Of a stretch of DNA of 64,000 bases, positions 52,081-63,974 are shown one piece after another (the first letter of the stretch is position 1; every line of letters begins with the position of its first letter). Made by a program: the position numbers and the translations under genes. The notes below the pieces were generated by a model. It was not told the DNA's origin. It did no database searches and saw only the letters and a program-made list of their open reading frames with translations. Origin of the DNA: Siphonodentalium dalli (lineage: Eukaryota > Mollusca > Scaphopoda > Gadilida > Siphonodentaliidae); assembly GCA_032622095.1 (NCBI GenBank), contig CP136064.1, positions 218,626,205-218,690,204 on the forward strand, given 5' to 3'.

Positions 52081-55000
52081 GTTTTCACTGTACTCCTTGA
52101 TAAATGGCTGATCCGTTCCATCCCCAAGAAACACAGATCTTTTCGGTTCTTCTGTGCTCCTCCCTGCGTTTGTCTTCCTTACCAATGCTAAGTTCCCATC
52201 AAGAGTAAATGCCTTCGACTTTGGCTAGAGGAATATATTGAACAAAATGAATTACCTTAATAATCTAGATGAATTGTGGAAAAAAAGATACTTAACTTCA
52301 TTCATTGTTTTTGCTTTACAAATGCTGGCCCATTATAATACTCATTATCAGGGGGAATTCCAGCCATTAACAATCACTCACACATTAAAGGCACGTGAGG
52401 CCTTAGTTGTCGAAAATATTCATATTTGTTCCAAACACCGTAAACAGAAAAACATTAAAACGCATACAGTTTCGTTCATATATACCATGACCATCGCGTA
52501 AACAGCATGTTATCATAAAGATTTAGTATATTTTACCTAAGCAAGAGCCTGATTGTGTTACAGAAGACAGCACAATGCTGCTGGCTAATCACACACAAAT
52601 GGCATAAACGCTCTTTATTCGTTCCATATCAGGATTCACCAACAAAGAACGCTCTTTATGTTTACCATCATAATATAAACAAACACCAGAAAAGTTACGT
52701 TTTATGCTTTTGTTTACATAACAATGGTCAAAGATATGACAATAACATACTGTTTATGCGATATTTATTATTTGTATACGGACAAAGTCTGTCACATTTT
52801 GTTGTTCTTTCTGTTTGTGGCGGTTTTTGACGGGTGGAAATATTTTCACAGGATACCCACCGCCAAGGCCAACCGTACCTTTAAGGTAGAGTAGAAACTC
52901 GATCACTGTTATTATTTCATTTTTAAATGCTATTTCTTCAGTTATTATTACAATATCCACGCATTTTCAGATGGGGAAAACTGTTCATACGTGCTTTTAC
53001 AACCATTAAGAATGATTCGAATTTTAAATGTTATGCCAAACTGGTCAACTCATTGTAGAGGGCATTGGATTAATAATTGGTTCAAATAATTTTGTGCTCA
53101 CATTTGGGCACCCGGAAACAAATGGCTGTTGCGTCTGCATCGCCTCGTTCCGAAATTTCCTATACTCTTCCAATGTTTCGCATCTGGCACACTTTCTTGA
53201 TCTGTGGTGAGATAATCATTTTAGAACTATTTATCAACCAATGAATCATACAAGTTTTGCAGCTGGCTCAGAATTAAAAGCAAATGTAAGAAAAGGTGTG
53301 GCTGGTTTTATTTTAATTACTAAAATAGCAGTTAAACCAATATTAAATGTTGGCGATTGTAAGGCTATTCATAAATATGATTTCTAACCAATTGAATTAT
53401 TTTGAAACACAGACGGCCATGAAATAGTTCCGGCCACTAGAAGAAAAGTAATTAAAATTGCTTCTATAGTATAGTTAACATATTACCTCAGTAACATGCA
53501 GACAGCACATAACTTGAAAAAATGAAATCAATAGCATGATCAGCCAATTCATGATGTTCGTTTGTAGATTATTTTTTGAATTGATAATGTTGACATAAAA
53601 TTCATGATAGTTGAATAAGAGAAAAAAACCCTTTAAGTATAATACAGATTTGATCAAATTTAGATGGATTGTCTGTGGCTTGCGAAGAGCCAGTTGCCCT
53701 GAATGCGTCTGTATTTGCAGACTGATATTGAGCTTACAATTGTTTTACCTTACCTCATCAGTTTGACCTGTTTTGTACAAAGGACTGAGCGGATACACAG
53801 GAATCAAGCTGCAAACGGACCAGCCACTGTAAAAGCTTTATTGAGTAAGCTAGTTCTGGACTATCCACCAAGAAACATATTTTCAGTTCTTCTATGCCCT
53901 TCCCTGTTTCCCTTCCTCAACAATCCAAAGTTCTCACCAAGAGAGATAGTCAATGCCGTCGACTTTGACTAGAGGAATAAGTTTGAAATAATCTAATGAC
54001 CTTAATAAGCTAGATGAATTATAAAAAAGCTATAATACTGTTAACTTCTTTCATTGTTTACTTGGTAAATGATTGTTGCTGGCCATCATGATAATCGTGC
54101 TCCTGTGGAATTCCAAACATTAACAATCATTCACAAATTAAGGTAGAGTAGAAACTCCATCATTACATTTTAGATGCTATTTCTGGACAGTTATTATTGC
54201 AGATGGGGAAATGGTTCAATTGTGCTTTTATAACCCCTAACACCCATTAAGAGTAATTTGAATTTTAAATATTATTCCAAGCTGCCCAACTCATTGTTGA
54301 GGACATTTGATTAACAAATGGTTCAAATACTTGTGTTCTCACGTCTGGACACACATAGACAAATAGCTGTTGCTTCTGCATCGCATCGTAACGAAATTGC
54401 CTATATTCTAATGTTTGGCCTCAATATCTGGGACACTTTCTTGATCTGTGGAGAGATAATCTTTTTAGAAAGACACATTATCAGCCAATTAATTGTTCAA
54501 ATTTAGCAGCTGGCTCACAACTAAAGGCAAATAAGGTGTATTATAATTATTAAAATAAGCAGATAAAACAATATTAAATGTTGACAATTGCAGGGAACTT
54601 CATAGATATGATTTCTAATAAATTTATTGAATTATATCGAAACAGATAAGTCCATAGTTCCGGCCACTAGAAGAAAAGTAAATAAAATTGCTACTGTATT
54701 ATAGCTAAAATATTTCCTCAGTATCATGCAGACAGCACATTAATTGAAAATGAAATCAATAGCATGAACTGCCAATTAATGATTTTCATTGTTTGTAGAA
54801 TAGTTTGTGAATTGCTAATGTTGACATAAACTTCATGCTAGTAGAATAAAGAAGTTAGTCCAAAAAGATTGATCTATATTTAGATGGATTGATGGCGGTT
54901 TGCGAATAGCCAATTTCCCCGAATGACTGTATTTTCAGACTGGCTTTGAGCTTGCAGTTGTAACTTACCTCCTTCGTTTGACTGTTTTGGTTGATATGAC

Positions 55001-55095
55001 CTGTACAAAGAACTGAGCTGATGTACAGGCATCAAGCTGTAAACTGACCAGCACTCCTAAAGCTATATCGAGTAAGCCACTTCTGGACTCTCCGG
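52080..55095. repeat. Imperfect tandem triplication of a ~1.25-kb unit
   Basis: The unit runs GGTAGAGTAGAAACTC... to CACACATTAA or CACAAATTAA. Full or near-full copies are 52,885-54,141 and 54,142 to about 55,095; the 3' part of an earlier copy is 52,080-52,388. Shared landmarks are CCGGCCACTAGAAGAAAAGTA, CATGCAGACAGCACAT and TCTTCTGTGCTCCTCCCTG-like blocks. The copies are well diverged. A TTAA MITE lies at the first junction. Confidence 0.75.
52385..52884. mobile_element. TTAA-flanked MITE, subfamily A, copy 4 (reverse), with an empty site in the window
   Basis: Reads AGGCACGTGAGGCCTTAGTT to GGCCAACCGTACCT between TTAA sequences. The next tandem unit has the uninterrupted site CACAAATTAAGGTAGAGTAG at 54,133-54,152 with a single TTAA, which proves a TTAA target duplication. 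Confidence 0.9.
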
Positions 55096-56380
55096 TGTTG
55101 CTAACCAAAGACGAAACGCACAGGGATTCAATCCCTCGGCTCGAAGCTGCATAATGTTACAGCTGCGTCGTGTATCCAAACTAGGTATAATAGCACTCTG
55201 CATTCACAATATAGTGACTAAACTATTCTGTTCTTTTTTTTTATTTTCTCTCCTTGAAAACATTTAAAGACATTTAAAACTGTTAATATACATTTCGGTC
55301 CTACTGCTGCAGTGTTTGCTGAAGAGACTTTAAATTCGGGAAAGCTATGTATATATTTCTGTGACACAAAGCAATGCATATCCTCCCACTTAAATTTCCT
55401 TCTAATTCTGGAGATGCTTGTTACAGTTCTAATTCAAGCCTTTGTAAAACACATTATGTCAGATAATTTCCAAGCCTCTCAAATTATCTGCTGAATTAAA
55501 ACCACTGTTTTGTGTGCTTGTATTAGTCTCACTTGATGAAAGCATAAGTTTCACTACTTTCAAAGATATGATTGATAAATTAATTTCTAACATTATTTTT
55601 TGTACAGGCATCATACCTACCATCAATGCTGACAACCCTGAGCCGTCACACCCGGCCTGTGCAGCATGTGTGATCTGTCCTCAAAATGTGTGTTATCACA
55701 AGAGGCTCGCAGTGGTCTTCCTTTGAGAGAAAATTTGTAATGAAGAAATATGAAACACTCAAATTGGACGTCATACAACCACATCCTTATATGGGAACAA
55801 TATATAGTGTCTCGCATTGAGTTCATATCAGACTTATAGTGTATTAATAGCTTTCTGCTACGTTCCTCATACTATCACTGATTTGAACCATTTTGAGAAA
55901 TTGTACACACACGATTATGAGCTGGTCAGACTTAATTAACTTTTTCGTTGCAATACTGAAATTTGTAAAAAGAACTTACTTTGTCTTGAGATGTCCCGGT
56001 TAAACCTGACTCCAGGTTGACCAAACTGGTCCCATGTTTCATATCATCGTATCCATATATATGGTATATTAATTACTTACCTGGGTTTATTATTTTCGAA
56101 GGAGCATGAGCCACAAGCCACCGCAGCCTGAAATGACAATGTTGAAAGCCGGTCACTCTGGTGTTTGTCAAGCTATTGGGGAAAATTGTCCAAATTTGTA
56201 AACCAGGATTTAGATTATTTACATTCCGGCTTATTATGTTATTGGTCAGTCTGTCCTTCCGTTCTCACTGTTGTTGTTTGTGAGCTGAATATTGTGTCCA
56301 ACCCATATTAATGAGCTGAAATATTTTTTGAGCAAAGCAGCTACTTTGTAGAAAAAACATTATACAAAAATGTTTGAGGT
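55096..56380. other. No gene seen
   Basis: AT-rich. Plus frames at 55,312-55,494 and 55,514-55,726 have no recognisable domain. GGGATTCAATCCCTCGGCTC at 55,122 is tRNA T-arm-like but isolated. Confidence 0.35.
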
Positions 56381-56580
56381 TTTCTCTCCAAAAAATAGTG
56401 AGGAAAAGTGTCAACGAATTAAGAGTTACTTACTGTCCAAAGTTAGTGAGGCAAACTGTCCATGTACTGTGAGTTATTATACTTTTCAAAAATAGTGATG
56501 CAAAGTGTTCATTAATGAAGAATTACTATACTTTAAAAATAGTGAGGAAATGTTCATATATAATGAACAATAAAATGTAC
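56381..56580. repeat. Degenerate tandem array of ~50-bp units
   Basis: AAATAGTGAGGAAAAGTGTC-like motifs at about 56,391, 56,442, 56,491 and 56,537, each followed by a GTTCAT/GTCCAT and GAGTTA/GAATTA block. Confidence 0.5.
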
Positions 56581-56744
56581 ACACCTGTTCTCTCTCGGTG
56601 GCGATTAGAATGTTAGAGCTTTTGAACTAACCTTTAAATTACGAACGGATAAAAGTTCATTAATATGAACAATCAACTTAGCTAATAACTACAAAACCTT
56701 AGAACCAGTTTATGGACTAAAACATTTTGCTCACACGCTGTTTA

Positions 56745-56975
56745 TTGGTAGTACAGTCCGTCCGTCCGCTTTTTTCGTTTCCGGATAACTTTCGTAAGTC
56801 TGAAGGGAATGAAATTGTTATTTGAGTTGAATGAAATTGTTATTTGAGTTGAATAGCCCAAACTACAGGTTAAGGTCCAATTTGGGTTCCGTCGGCCAAT
56901 TATCATCAGAGTTATGGTCCTTTGTTGAAATTAGCATGGGTATATTTTGCCACGCCTTATGCATGCTCTTGTCAT
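56745..56975. repeat. Short copy of the ~170-bp-unit repeat with the same terminus
   Basis: CCGTCCGTCCGCTTTTTTCG, GTTTCCGGATAACTTTC and CCAATTATCATCAGAGTTAT match units at 30.4-31.4 kb. It ends TATTTTGCCACGCC and GCATGCTCTTGT. Confidence 0.65.
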
Positions 56976-57144
56976 ATGTAGGCTGCTGGTGGGGAAGATA
57001 ACCAGACATGGGTATCTTTATATCACCTCCCCCTTAGTCACACCACATAAGTGAAATAAATGATAAAATCATAAGAATCTTGTCATATGTATGCTGCTTT
57101 GTGTGAGGGTAGTTATCGAATCATGAGCATCTCCCTCGTCCCAA

Positions 57145-58022
57145 GCCTGAGTCAGAATGTTTTGTAATTTGTTGGCTGTTGGTTGGAAGATATTAGGGGC
57201 ATATATATGTATGCTGCTTTGTGTGACAATTGCTTGTCGTATGTTGGCTGCTGGGCGGGGAGATACTCATGGCAGGGCATTGCCTCCAACCCAGACTAAA
57301 ACAATGTCATGATATGTACTTATATTACATATTTGATTTCATGAATAAATTTGCTCGTCATTTCATTACATTTATATAAAATAAGTGAAAAATAAATATT
57401 ACGTGTTATGTTACAACTTGCATACATGTATTCTTATCATGTCGGCAAAAAAAGAATATTTTAGTTGGTCCTACTAAACAACTAACACATGTCCAATAAG
57501 CGAAATAGAAGGGTGAAATTTTGTTTGTTTGCGTAGGTCCATTCTATGTTTATATGGAATTATTTCAACTTTGACTTTAAAAGCCTGAGTCAGACTGTTT
57601 TGTAATTTGTTGGCTGTTGGTTGGAAGATATTAGGGGCATATATATGTATGCTGCTTTGAGGGACAATTGCTTGTCGTATATTGGCTGCTGGGCGGGGAG
57701 ATATTCATGGCAGGGCATTGCCTCCAACCCAGACTAAAACAATGTCATGATATGTACTTATATTACATATTTGTTTTCATGAATAAATTTGCTCGTCATT
57801 TCATTACATTTATATAAAATAAGTGAAAAATAAATATTACGTGTTATGTTACAACTTGCATACATGTATTCTTATCATGTCGGCAAAAAAAGAATATTTT
57901 AGTTGGTCCTACTAAACATAAACAACTAACACATGTCCAATAAGCGAAATAGAAGGGTGAAATTTGGTTTGTTTGTGTAGGTCCATTCTATGTTTATATG
58001 GAATTATTTCAACTTTGACTTT
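57145..58022. repeat. Two tandem copies of a 438-bp unit
   Basis: GCCTGAGTCAGA begins at 57,145 and 57,583. The copies are nearly identical, from TTTTGTAATTTGTTGGCTGT to CAACTTTGACTTTAA. Confidence 0.9.
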
Positions 58023-58778
58023 AATGCTAATAACTTAAAAAATATGTCATCAAAGTTGGAAATATTACCACATACACATAGAATGGACCTCCACAAACCC
58101 AATTTCACCACTCACAGGCTTTACTGGACCTGTATTTATTGTTTAGCAGGACCTGTTTTAGTTTGTCAATTTGTGCCAACTGGCATAGCTGAAGGGGATA
58201 TTGTCGCCACATTTTGCTGTGTTAGATACCCAGGTTTGAAAATGGGTGTTTTTGTACCCAGCTTAACATTTGCGGTGTTCCAGAAACGGCAAATAAAGGT
58301 CGAGAAACGAAGAAAACGTTGGCCCGGGTCGAAAGGGCCACAAGGGTACTATTTGCGACAAAATTATATCATCACCTGTTTCGATGCACGGCGGGCCACA
58401 CAGCGGCCCCCGTTATTGACTGCCGTTCATGTACCAATTTTATGAATAGGGAAGATAAAATGTGAAAGGGCCTGCGGTGGACATGACCGATGTGTAGAAA
58501 GTAAATCGTTACAAATTCACAAGAATACTTTGCACAACCGAGCTGAATTAAAATAACAATTCAAATAGATAAAAAAAACCACTAAAAACTCTTAAACGGG
58601 TATGATTCTAGTATTCTCATTCTGACATCTTGATAATAATTCATTACATCCATTCTACACTAAGTTTCAATGCACTAAGCAATTATTACCCCGGAGCCGA
58701 CATGCTGCCAGTACCAGCAAGGTGGTGTGCCAAGGACGCAGATTTCACCGCAGAACACCACTGAGAACATCACTGTGG
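58023..58778. other. No firm gene
   Basis: A plus frame at 57,990-58,445 (151 residues) is the longest here. Part of it lies in the duplicated unit. It has a hydrophobic stretch and a basic KVEKRRKRWPGSKG block, but no domain I recognise. I do not call it as a gene. Confidence 0.3.
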
Positions 58779-59280
58779 TTAAAGGCACGTGCGGCCTTAA
58801 TTGTCGAAAATATTCATATTTGTTCCAAACACCGTAAACAGAAAAACATTAAAACGCATACAGTTCCGTTCATATATACCATGACCATCGCGTAAACAGC
58901 ATGTTATCATAAAGACCTACTATATTTTACCTAAGCAAGAGCCTGATTGTGTTACAGAAGACAGCACAATGCTGCTGGCTAATCACACACAAATGGCATA
59001 AACGCTCTTTATTAGTTCCATATCAGGTATTCACCCACAAAGAACGCTCTTTATGTTTACCATCATAATATAAACAAACACCAGAAAAGTAACTTTTTAT
59101 TCTTTTGTTTACATAACAATGGTCAAACAAATTACCATAACATACTGTTTATGCGATATTTCTTATTTGTATACGGACAAAGTCTATCTACATTTTGATG
59201 TTCTTTCTGTTTGTGGCGGTTTTTGACGGGTGGAGATATTTTCACAGGATACCCACCGCCAAGGCCAACCGTGTCTTTAA
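58779..59280. mobile_element. TTAA-flanked MITE, subfamily A, copy 5 (reverse)
   Basis: TTAA both sides. AGGCACGTGCGGCCTTAATT to GGCCAACCGTGTCT, very close to copies 1, 2 and 4. Confidence 0.85.
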
Positions 59281-59342
59281 CGACATTGACACTGGCAGCC
59301 AAATTGACTTTCTTTCACATAGTCTGGCGAGTAGTTTCATTA

Positions 59343-59430
59343 GGAAATGTTCAGACAATAAGTTCGAACAGACGGCCACGTACCGCGTACGGTTATGTTC
59401 CGTTTGATGAACTTATTGTCTGAACATTCC
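59343..59430. repeat. Near-perfect inverted repeat (22-bp arms)
   Basis: AATGTTCAGACAATAAGTTC on the left and GAACTTATTGTCTGAACATT on the right flank a 43-bp GC-richer loop containing ACGTACCGCGTACG. Confidence 0.85.
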
Positions 59431-59589
59431 CAACAACAATGAATCCTTCTGCTCTTGTATCTGTTTTTCTGTCTGTTAATAAATAATAGACCGTTACAAT
59501 TTAAACATTTGTAACTGAATGGGAGAATCCATTTAGTATATAAAGGTTTAACCCTTTCACGACTGGAGCTTCCTGAAATTTTGCGAAAA

Positions 59590-59770
59590 CCCTATGCCAA
59601 TACATTTTCTTATATATGTGAGTTTCCAATGGGATCCTCGCATATATGAGGGAATGCATTTACCTTGTAACCCGGTGCATTCTCTTATATATGTGACTCC
59701 CTGTGGTGGATTCGCATGTGTGGGAGAGTGCACTGGCACGTGGGTTTTAATGGTGCACCAGCGCGGGTCT
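59590..59770. repeat. Short array of inverted CATATATG-type motifs
   Basis: CATTTTCTTATATATGTGAG, CGCATATATGAGGGAATGCA and GCATTCTCTTATATATGTGA alternate in orientation about every 45 bp. Confidence 0.5.
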
Positions 59771-60199
59771 CGTCATGAAGGGGTTAAAGTCGTTGTTCTT
59801 CCATGAGCTGTCAATAGATTCTGGGTATAAAATAATAATTTTCAGTCAACCGTAGATTCTGTCACTAGGAAATAATGTTTTCTCCAATTATTTTTTATGA
59901 ATTGGGAGAATTTTTTTTCGTTATTTTAAGAACATGCATTACAAAAATTTGTATTTGTGTATTTTGTTTTATTGAAAAGCAGTCTTTAGAAAGCAGTTTT
60001 AAACTCTAGTGCATTAATTTATATTAATTCTCGCGCGTAGTGAAAATAATTACCCGAGAATATGACGCCAATGTGTTCCTCCCCCGATCTCGGTGTTCGA
60101 ATCATGTATGCAAATCGCGCCATTTTCTACTATTCACTAACAGTGGCTCAAGAATGCACTGATTTTACATGTTGAATACACCGAGCTGATACTAAAATC

Positions 60200-60401
60200 G
60201 GGAGACCATTGTTTATCGAGAACGCAAGGTGTTGCATGGATCAGGTATGTCTTCAGTTGCTGCGTATTTGAAGAATCGAAACCAGAACGCGGCTGTGAAA
60301 CACAATGGGCAATATGTCACTGCCACATATGTCGAAAAGCGAATTAGTGATGTGCCGTTTCAAGATGGCGTTTACTCATCTCATAACAAAAGACGGTTTA
60401 T
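60200..60401 (+). other. Unrecognised coding-like fragment ahead of a MITE
   Basis: One plus frame reads ERKVLHGSGMSSVAAYLKNR, NGQYVTATYVEKRISDVPFQ and SSHNKRRF. The composition is strongly protein-like; an in-frame ATG lies at about 60,247. It stops at the TTAA of the MITE at 60,402. I do not recognise the family. Confidence 0.35.
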
Positions 60402-60921
60402 TTAAAGATACGGGCGGCGTTGGCGGTGGGTATGGTGTTAAAATATTCATCTCCGTCAAAAACCGTCATAAACAGAAAGAATAGTAAAATATAGACAGAC
60501 TGTGTTCTTATACCAATCATAAATATGGCATAAACAGTATGTTATTGTCAATTTGTTTTCCTTTGTTATGTAAACAAAAGCAAAAAACGTTACTTTACCT
60601 GGCGTTTGTTTAGATCCGGATATGGTAAACATAAAGAGCGTTATTTGTTACTGTTTTCCTGATATGGAAATAATAATGAGCGCTTATATCATTTGTGTTT
60701 GATTAACCAATAGAATTGTGTTATGTAAACAGAAGCACAACTTCTGTAACACGAGCAGGCTCTTGTTTACGTACACCATCGTGCGTCTTGACAATATACT
60801 ATTTAAGCGCTGATTATGTTTGGCATATGAACAAAACTATATATATTTTAATATTCCTTCTGTTGATGGCGATTTGAACAAATATGAATATTTCTGCAAC
60901 GAACGCCACCCGTGCCTTTAA
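60402..60921. mobile_element. TTAA-flanked MITE, subfamily B, copy 2 (reverse)
   Basis: TTAA both sides. AGATACGGGCGGCGTTGGCG to CGAACGCCACCCGTGCCT. Inserted directly at the end of the coding-like fragment. Confidence 0.85.
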
Positions 60922-61172
60922 TAAGGATACGTCACAATATAAGCTACATCGGAATGCTGCGATCACCATTCGTTCTGATGGGCGCTAATTGCATTACAGT
61001 TGAGAACACGAGCAGACCAGCAGACACTCAATGCTTCAAACGGTGACAATTTACACCACGAAACTCGATATTATCACGGGGCGGACAGGTATTATGGCAT
61101 ATTGAAGGAAGGTGGCTCATTTGAACATCCAGAGTATGGCCGGTTACTTAATTTGGAAGTAGTGATGCGATA
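60922..61172 (+). other. Unrecognised coding-like fragment behind a MITE
   Basis: Open from the MITE edge to the TAG at 61,170-61,172: GMLRSPFVLMGANCITVENT, then ETRYYHGADRYYGILKEGGS and HPEYGRLLNLEVVMR. It is probably a piece of the same locus as 60,200-60,401 but in a frame that does not simply continue it. The family is unknown. Confidence 0.35.
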
Positions 61173-61346
61173 GGTAGATACACGACATATCCATCCATAT
61201 GATTTATCCATACACTCTGAAGAAAAAAAACACTTGACAATCTCGTAGCATTTTTAAAGCTGCTTTAAATTTATTGCAGATAACTGAGCAAAACGCTCTT
61301 TATTTTACTATGTCAGATATAAGATTACAAGGAACGCTATTTATTG

Positions 61347-61568
61347 TTACATGCACAAGAACGTACTCGGCCAGACTTTTCTAAATTCTGTGACTTGAGA
61401 TCCATAGAATATTTCGTCATACAAATTAGGGACCGGATCGTAAATAATGTAATAGCAACGTCCATTTGAACAGAGCTTTCGGTCCAATGCCTTCTTGAGT
61501 GCTTCATTCAATGCCATTTGCATGTAGCTGAATGATACATACTCGTGTGTGTATTTGTTGGACATTAA
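61347..61568 (-). other. Unrecognised coding-like fragment cut by a MITE
   Basis: The minus frame starts at the MITE edge (the TTAATG of the target site supplies an ATG). It reads SNKYTHEYVSFSYMQMALNE, then a Lys-rich helix, CYYIIYDPVPNLYDEIFYGS and a stop at 61,347. It is convergent with the plus-strand fragment ending at 61,172. The upstream part may lie beyond the MITE (past 62,090). No family recognised. Confidence 0.35.
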
Positions 61569-62090
61569 AGGCACGGGCGGCGTTCGTTACAGAAATATTC
61601 ATATTTGTTTAAATCGCCATCAACAGAAGGAATATTAAAAGATATATAGTTTTGTTCATATGCCAAACATAATCGGCGCGTAAATAGTATATTGTCGTCA
61701 AGACGCACGATGGTGTACGTAAACAAGAGTCTGCTCGTGTTACAGAAGTTTTGCTTCTGTTCATATAACACAGCGCAATTCTATTGGTTAATCACACACA
61801 AATGATATAAACGCTCTTTATTATTTCCATATCAGGAAAAGAGTAACAAATAACGCTCTTTATGTTTACCATATTCGGATCTAAACAAAAGCCAGGTCTG
61901 TAACGTGTTTTGCTTTTGTTTACATAACAAAGGAAAACATTTGACAATAACACACTGTTTATGCCATATTTCTGATTGGTATAAGAACAAAGTCTGTCTA
62001 TATTTTACTATTATTTCTGTTTATGGCGGTTTTTGACGGAGGTGAATATTTTAACAGCATACACACCGCCAACGCCGCCCGTATCTTTAA
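61565..62090. mobile_element. TTAA-flanked MITE, subfamily B, copy 3
   Basis: TTAA both sides. AGGCACGGGCGGCGTTCGTT to CCAACGCCGCCCGTATCT. Close to 47,367-47,900. Confidence 0.85.
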
Positions 62091-62159
62091 ACATAAGTAC
62101 GTTCCGGTGATCAAAATATAGCGCACACTTACAGCGTATGGATAATAACGGGACATAAG

Positions 62160-63060
62160 TCCACTATGGGCTTATTTAAGATCAAATAATCCAATATGAA
62201 CATATGTGAATATTATAGGTCGATTATGAAACTATTTGCGCGAGGATATCTTGCAGCGGTACACACATTGTATTTTTACACGTATAGTCATGTTTTTCTC
62301 TGCATTATCCCCAGTGTGTATATGATTATTATCAGATGAATATAACTGGTGATACGATTTGCACTGTTTTGCAGCTCTGTTATGCCTAACGGTAAATAAT
62401 CCTATGTTCGATGCCACGCCTGCAAAGCAATTGTCCTTCCAACAACAGACTAATTATCTCCATCGACCCTCTCATCCCGCGGCGGCGTATATATGATTTT
62501 AAACTACACATCCGCGTTTCTATCTATTGATTTCTGACTTATTAATCATAAGACACCTTTCTGAATCTACGCAGCCGATCACAATGCACACTACAGTATC
62601 ACACACAAGACGCTCCATTCACGTCGATAATTTACATATTCGTTTGGGATAAAATAATTTTCGATAATTGTTGTGAGTATATATTCGCAGAATTCTAATC
62701 ATTGGGCAACATATCCTCTTGCACATAGGTTCACAATGGACCTAAATATTCACAGGTTCATATTTGATTCTAAAATAAGCCCACAGTGGACATATCTCCG
62801 TTATTCCTTTGGTATGGCGCGGGCCGCAGTGAAAACAAATAAAGAGCGTGAATAGTGTCGATAAAAAAAGGTAGATTTAATAGTGTCAATATGGGCCTAT
62901 TTCGTATGGAAATATATAGTCCCATATTGGACTGTTTTAAAAAAGCGCGTTTTATGTCCATATAGAGCGTATGTAGAGGTTAATTAATGCCAATGTGAGC
63001 TTATTTCGCTCTTTAAAATAAGCGCGTTATGTGCTTATTTCACAAGAACAGGCTGTCTTG
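62160..63060. repeat. Dispersed repeat family 3, copy 2
   Basis: Relative of 32,325-32,640, with TATGGCGCGGGCCGCAGTGA, AAAGAGCGTG and ACAAGAACAGGCTG. It contains several AATATGGGCCTATTT/ATAAGC-type repeats and is longer than the other copy. Confidence 0.55.
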
Positions 63061-63507
63061 GGGCTTTATTACAGCGGATGGTTCTCCCGTGTTTTACGGG
63101 CGGAGGGGTCGGGGTGTGGGATGTAGGATAGCGCCGAGGTTTGTAAAACTGGTATTTTAGTACCCAGTTTCGCTGATATATTTGTACACATGATGACCAT
63201 CTCTCGCCAATTTTGAACATTTTGGAGTTACTTTCACCAATTCGTACATTACCTTTCCGTCAGCCATAACGTGTCTATGAATACAGTTTCTTTATATTTT
63301 GGGTAGCAATACACAATTTCCAGCTTTTTGGATGACTTGGGAGGGGGTAGTGCACTTCAAATCTAAGCTGAGCCATTATCTTCGGCGTAGGTACCATCAT
63401 TTTGTTTTATTTTCGACAGGAATGGTAGGTGTAATAAAATGTCGGATCTTTAGCTTCTTCGTATAATTGTTACTGAGTCCCTTGGTTTGCACACACAACG
63501 CTTAATT
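63061..63507. other. No gene seen
   Basis: Non-coding. GGGCGGAGGGGTCGGGGTGT at 63,099 is a small GC-rich patch. Confidence 0.4.
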
Positions 63508-63643
63508 TTAAAGGCACGCGAGGCCTTAATTGTCGAAAATATTCATATTTGTTCCAAACACCGTAAACAGAAAAACATTAAAACGCATACAGTTTCGTTC
63601 ATATATATCATGACCATCGCGTAAACAGCATGTTATCATAAAG
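63508..63643. mobile_element. TTAA MITE, subfamily A, truncated copy 6 (reverse)
   Basis: Starts AGGCACGCGAGGCCTTAATT after TTAA and follows the family for about 135 bp to GTTATCATAAAG, where unrelated sequence with a C12-type tract begins. Confidence 0.8.
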
Positions 63644-63669
63644 GAGGGCATCTCCCCCCCCCCTTTGAG

Positions 63670-63745
63670 TTCGGAATCCAGTTTTAAAATGACGCTGGAA
63701 TCCGGAATCCAGCTTCAAATTGACCCTGGAATCCGGAATTCAGTT
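63670..63745. repeat. Short direct repeats of GGAATCCGGAATCCAG
   Basis: Three related units (TTCGGAATCCAG, GGAATCCGGAATCCAG, GGAATCCGGAATTCAG) about 28-30 bp apart. Confidence 0.6.
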
Positions 63746-63890
63746 TAAGAAACAAATACCGATTTCACGTTCAGTTTACATGATATTATAGATCTTATAT
63801 TCAATACAATGGAACCATGATCACGGAAACAAGCCTTTGGCTTTATGGTGTTATCCTTGGTTTTAAATAGATGAACATTCTTAAAAAGTG

Positions 63891-63974
63891 TGGCGTATCC
63901 ATCACCTTTTCTACAGGAAGTCGAAATTTTTTATCATTAAGGTATCGGTAAGTGGTGATGGATACGCCGCATCT
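63891..63974. repeat. Inverted repeat near the window end
   Basis: GGCGTATCCATCACC (left) and GGTGATGGATACGCC (right) are perfect inverses with about a 48-bp spacer. Confidence 0.85.

Noticed and set aside
57990-58445. 151-residue plus-strand frame
   Set aside because: It begins in the end of a duplicated non-coding unit, has no recognisable domain and no upstream or downstream gene signals.
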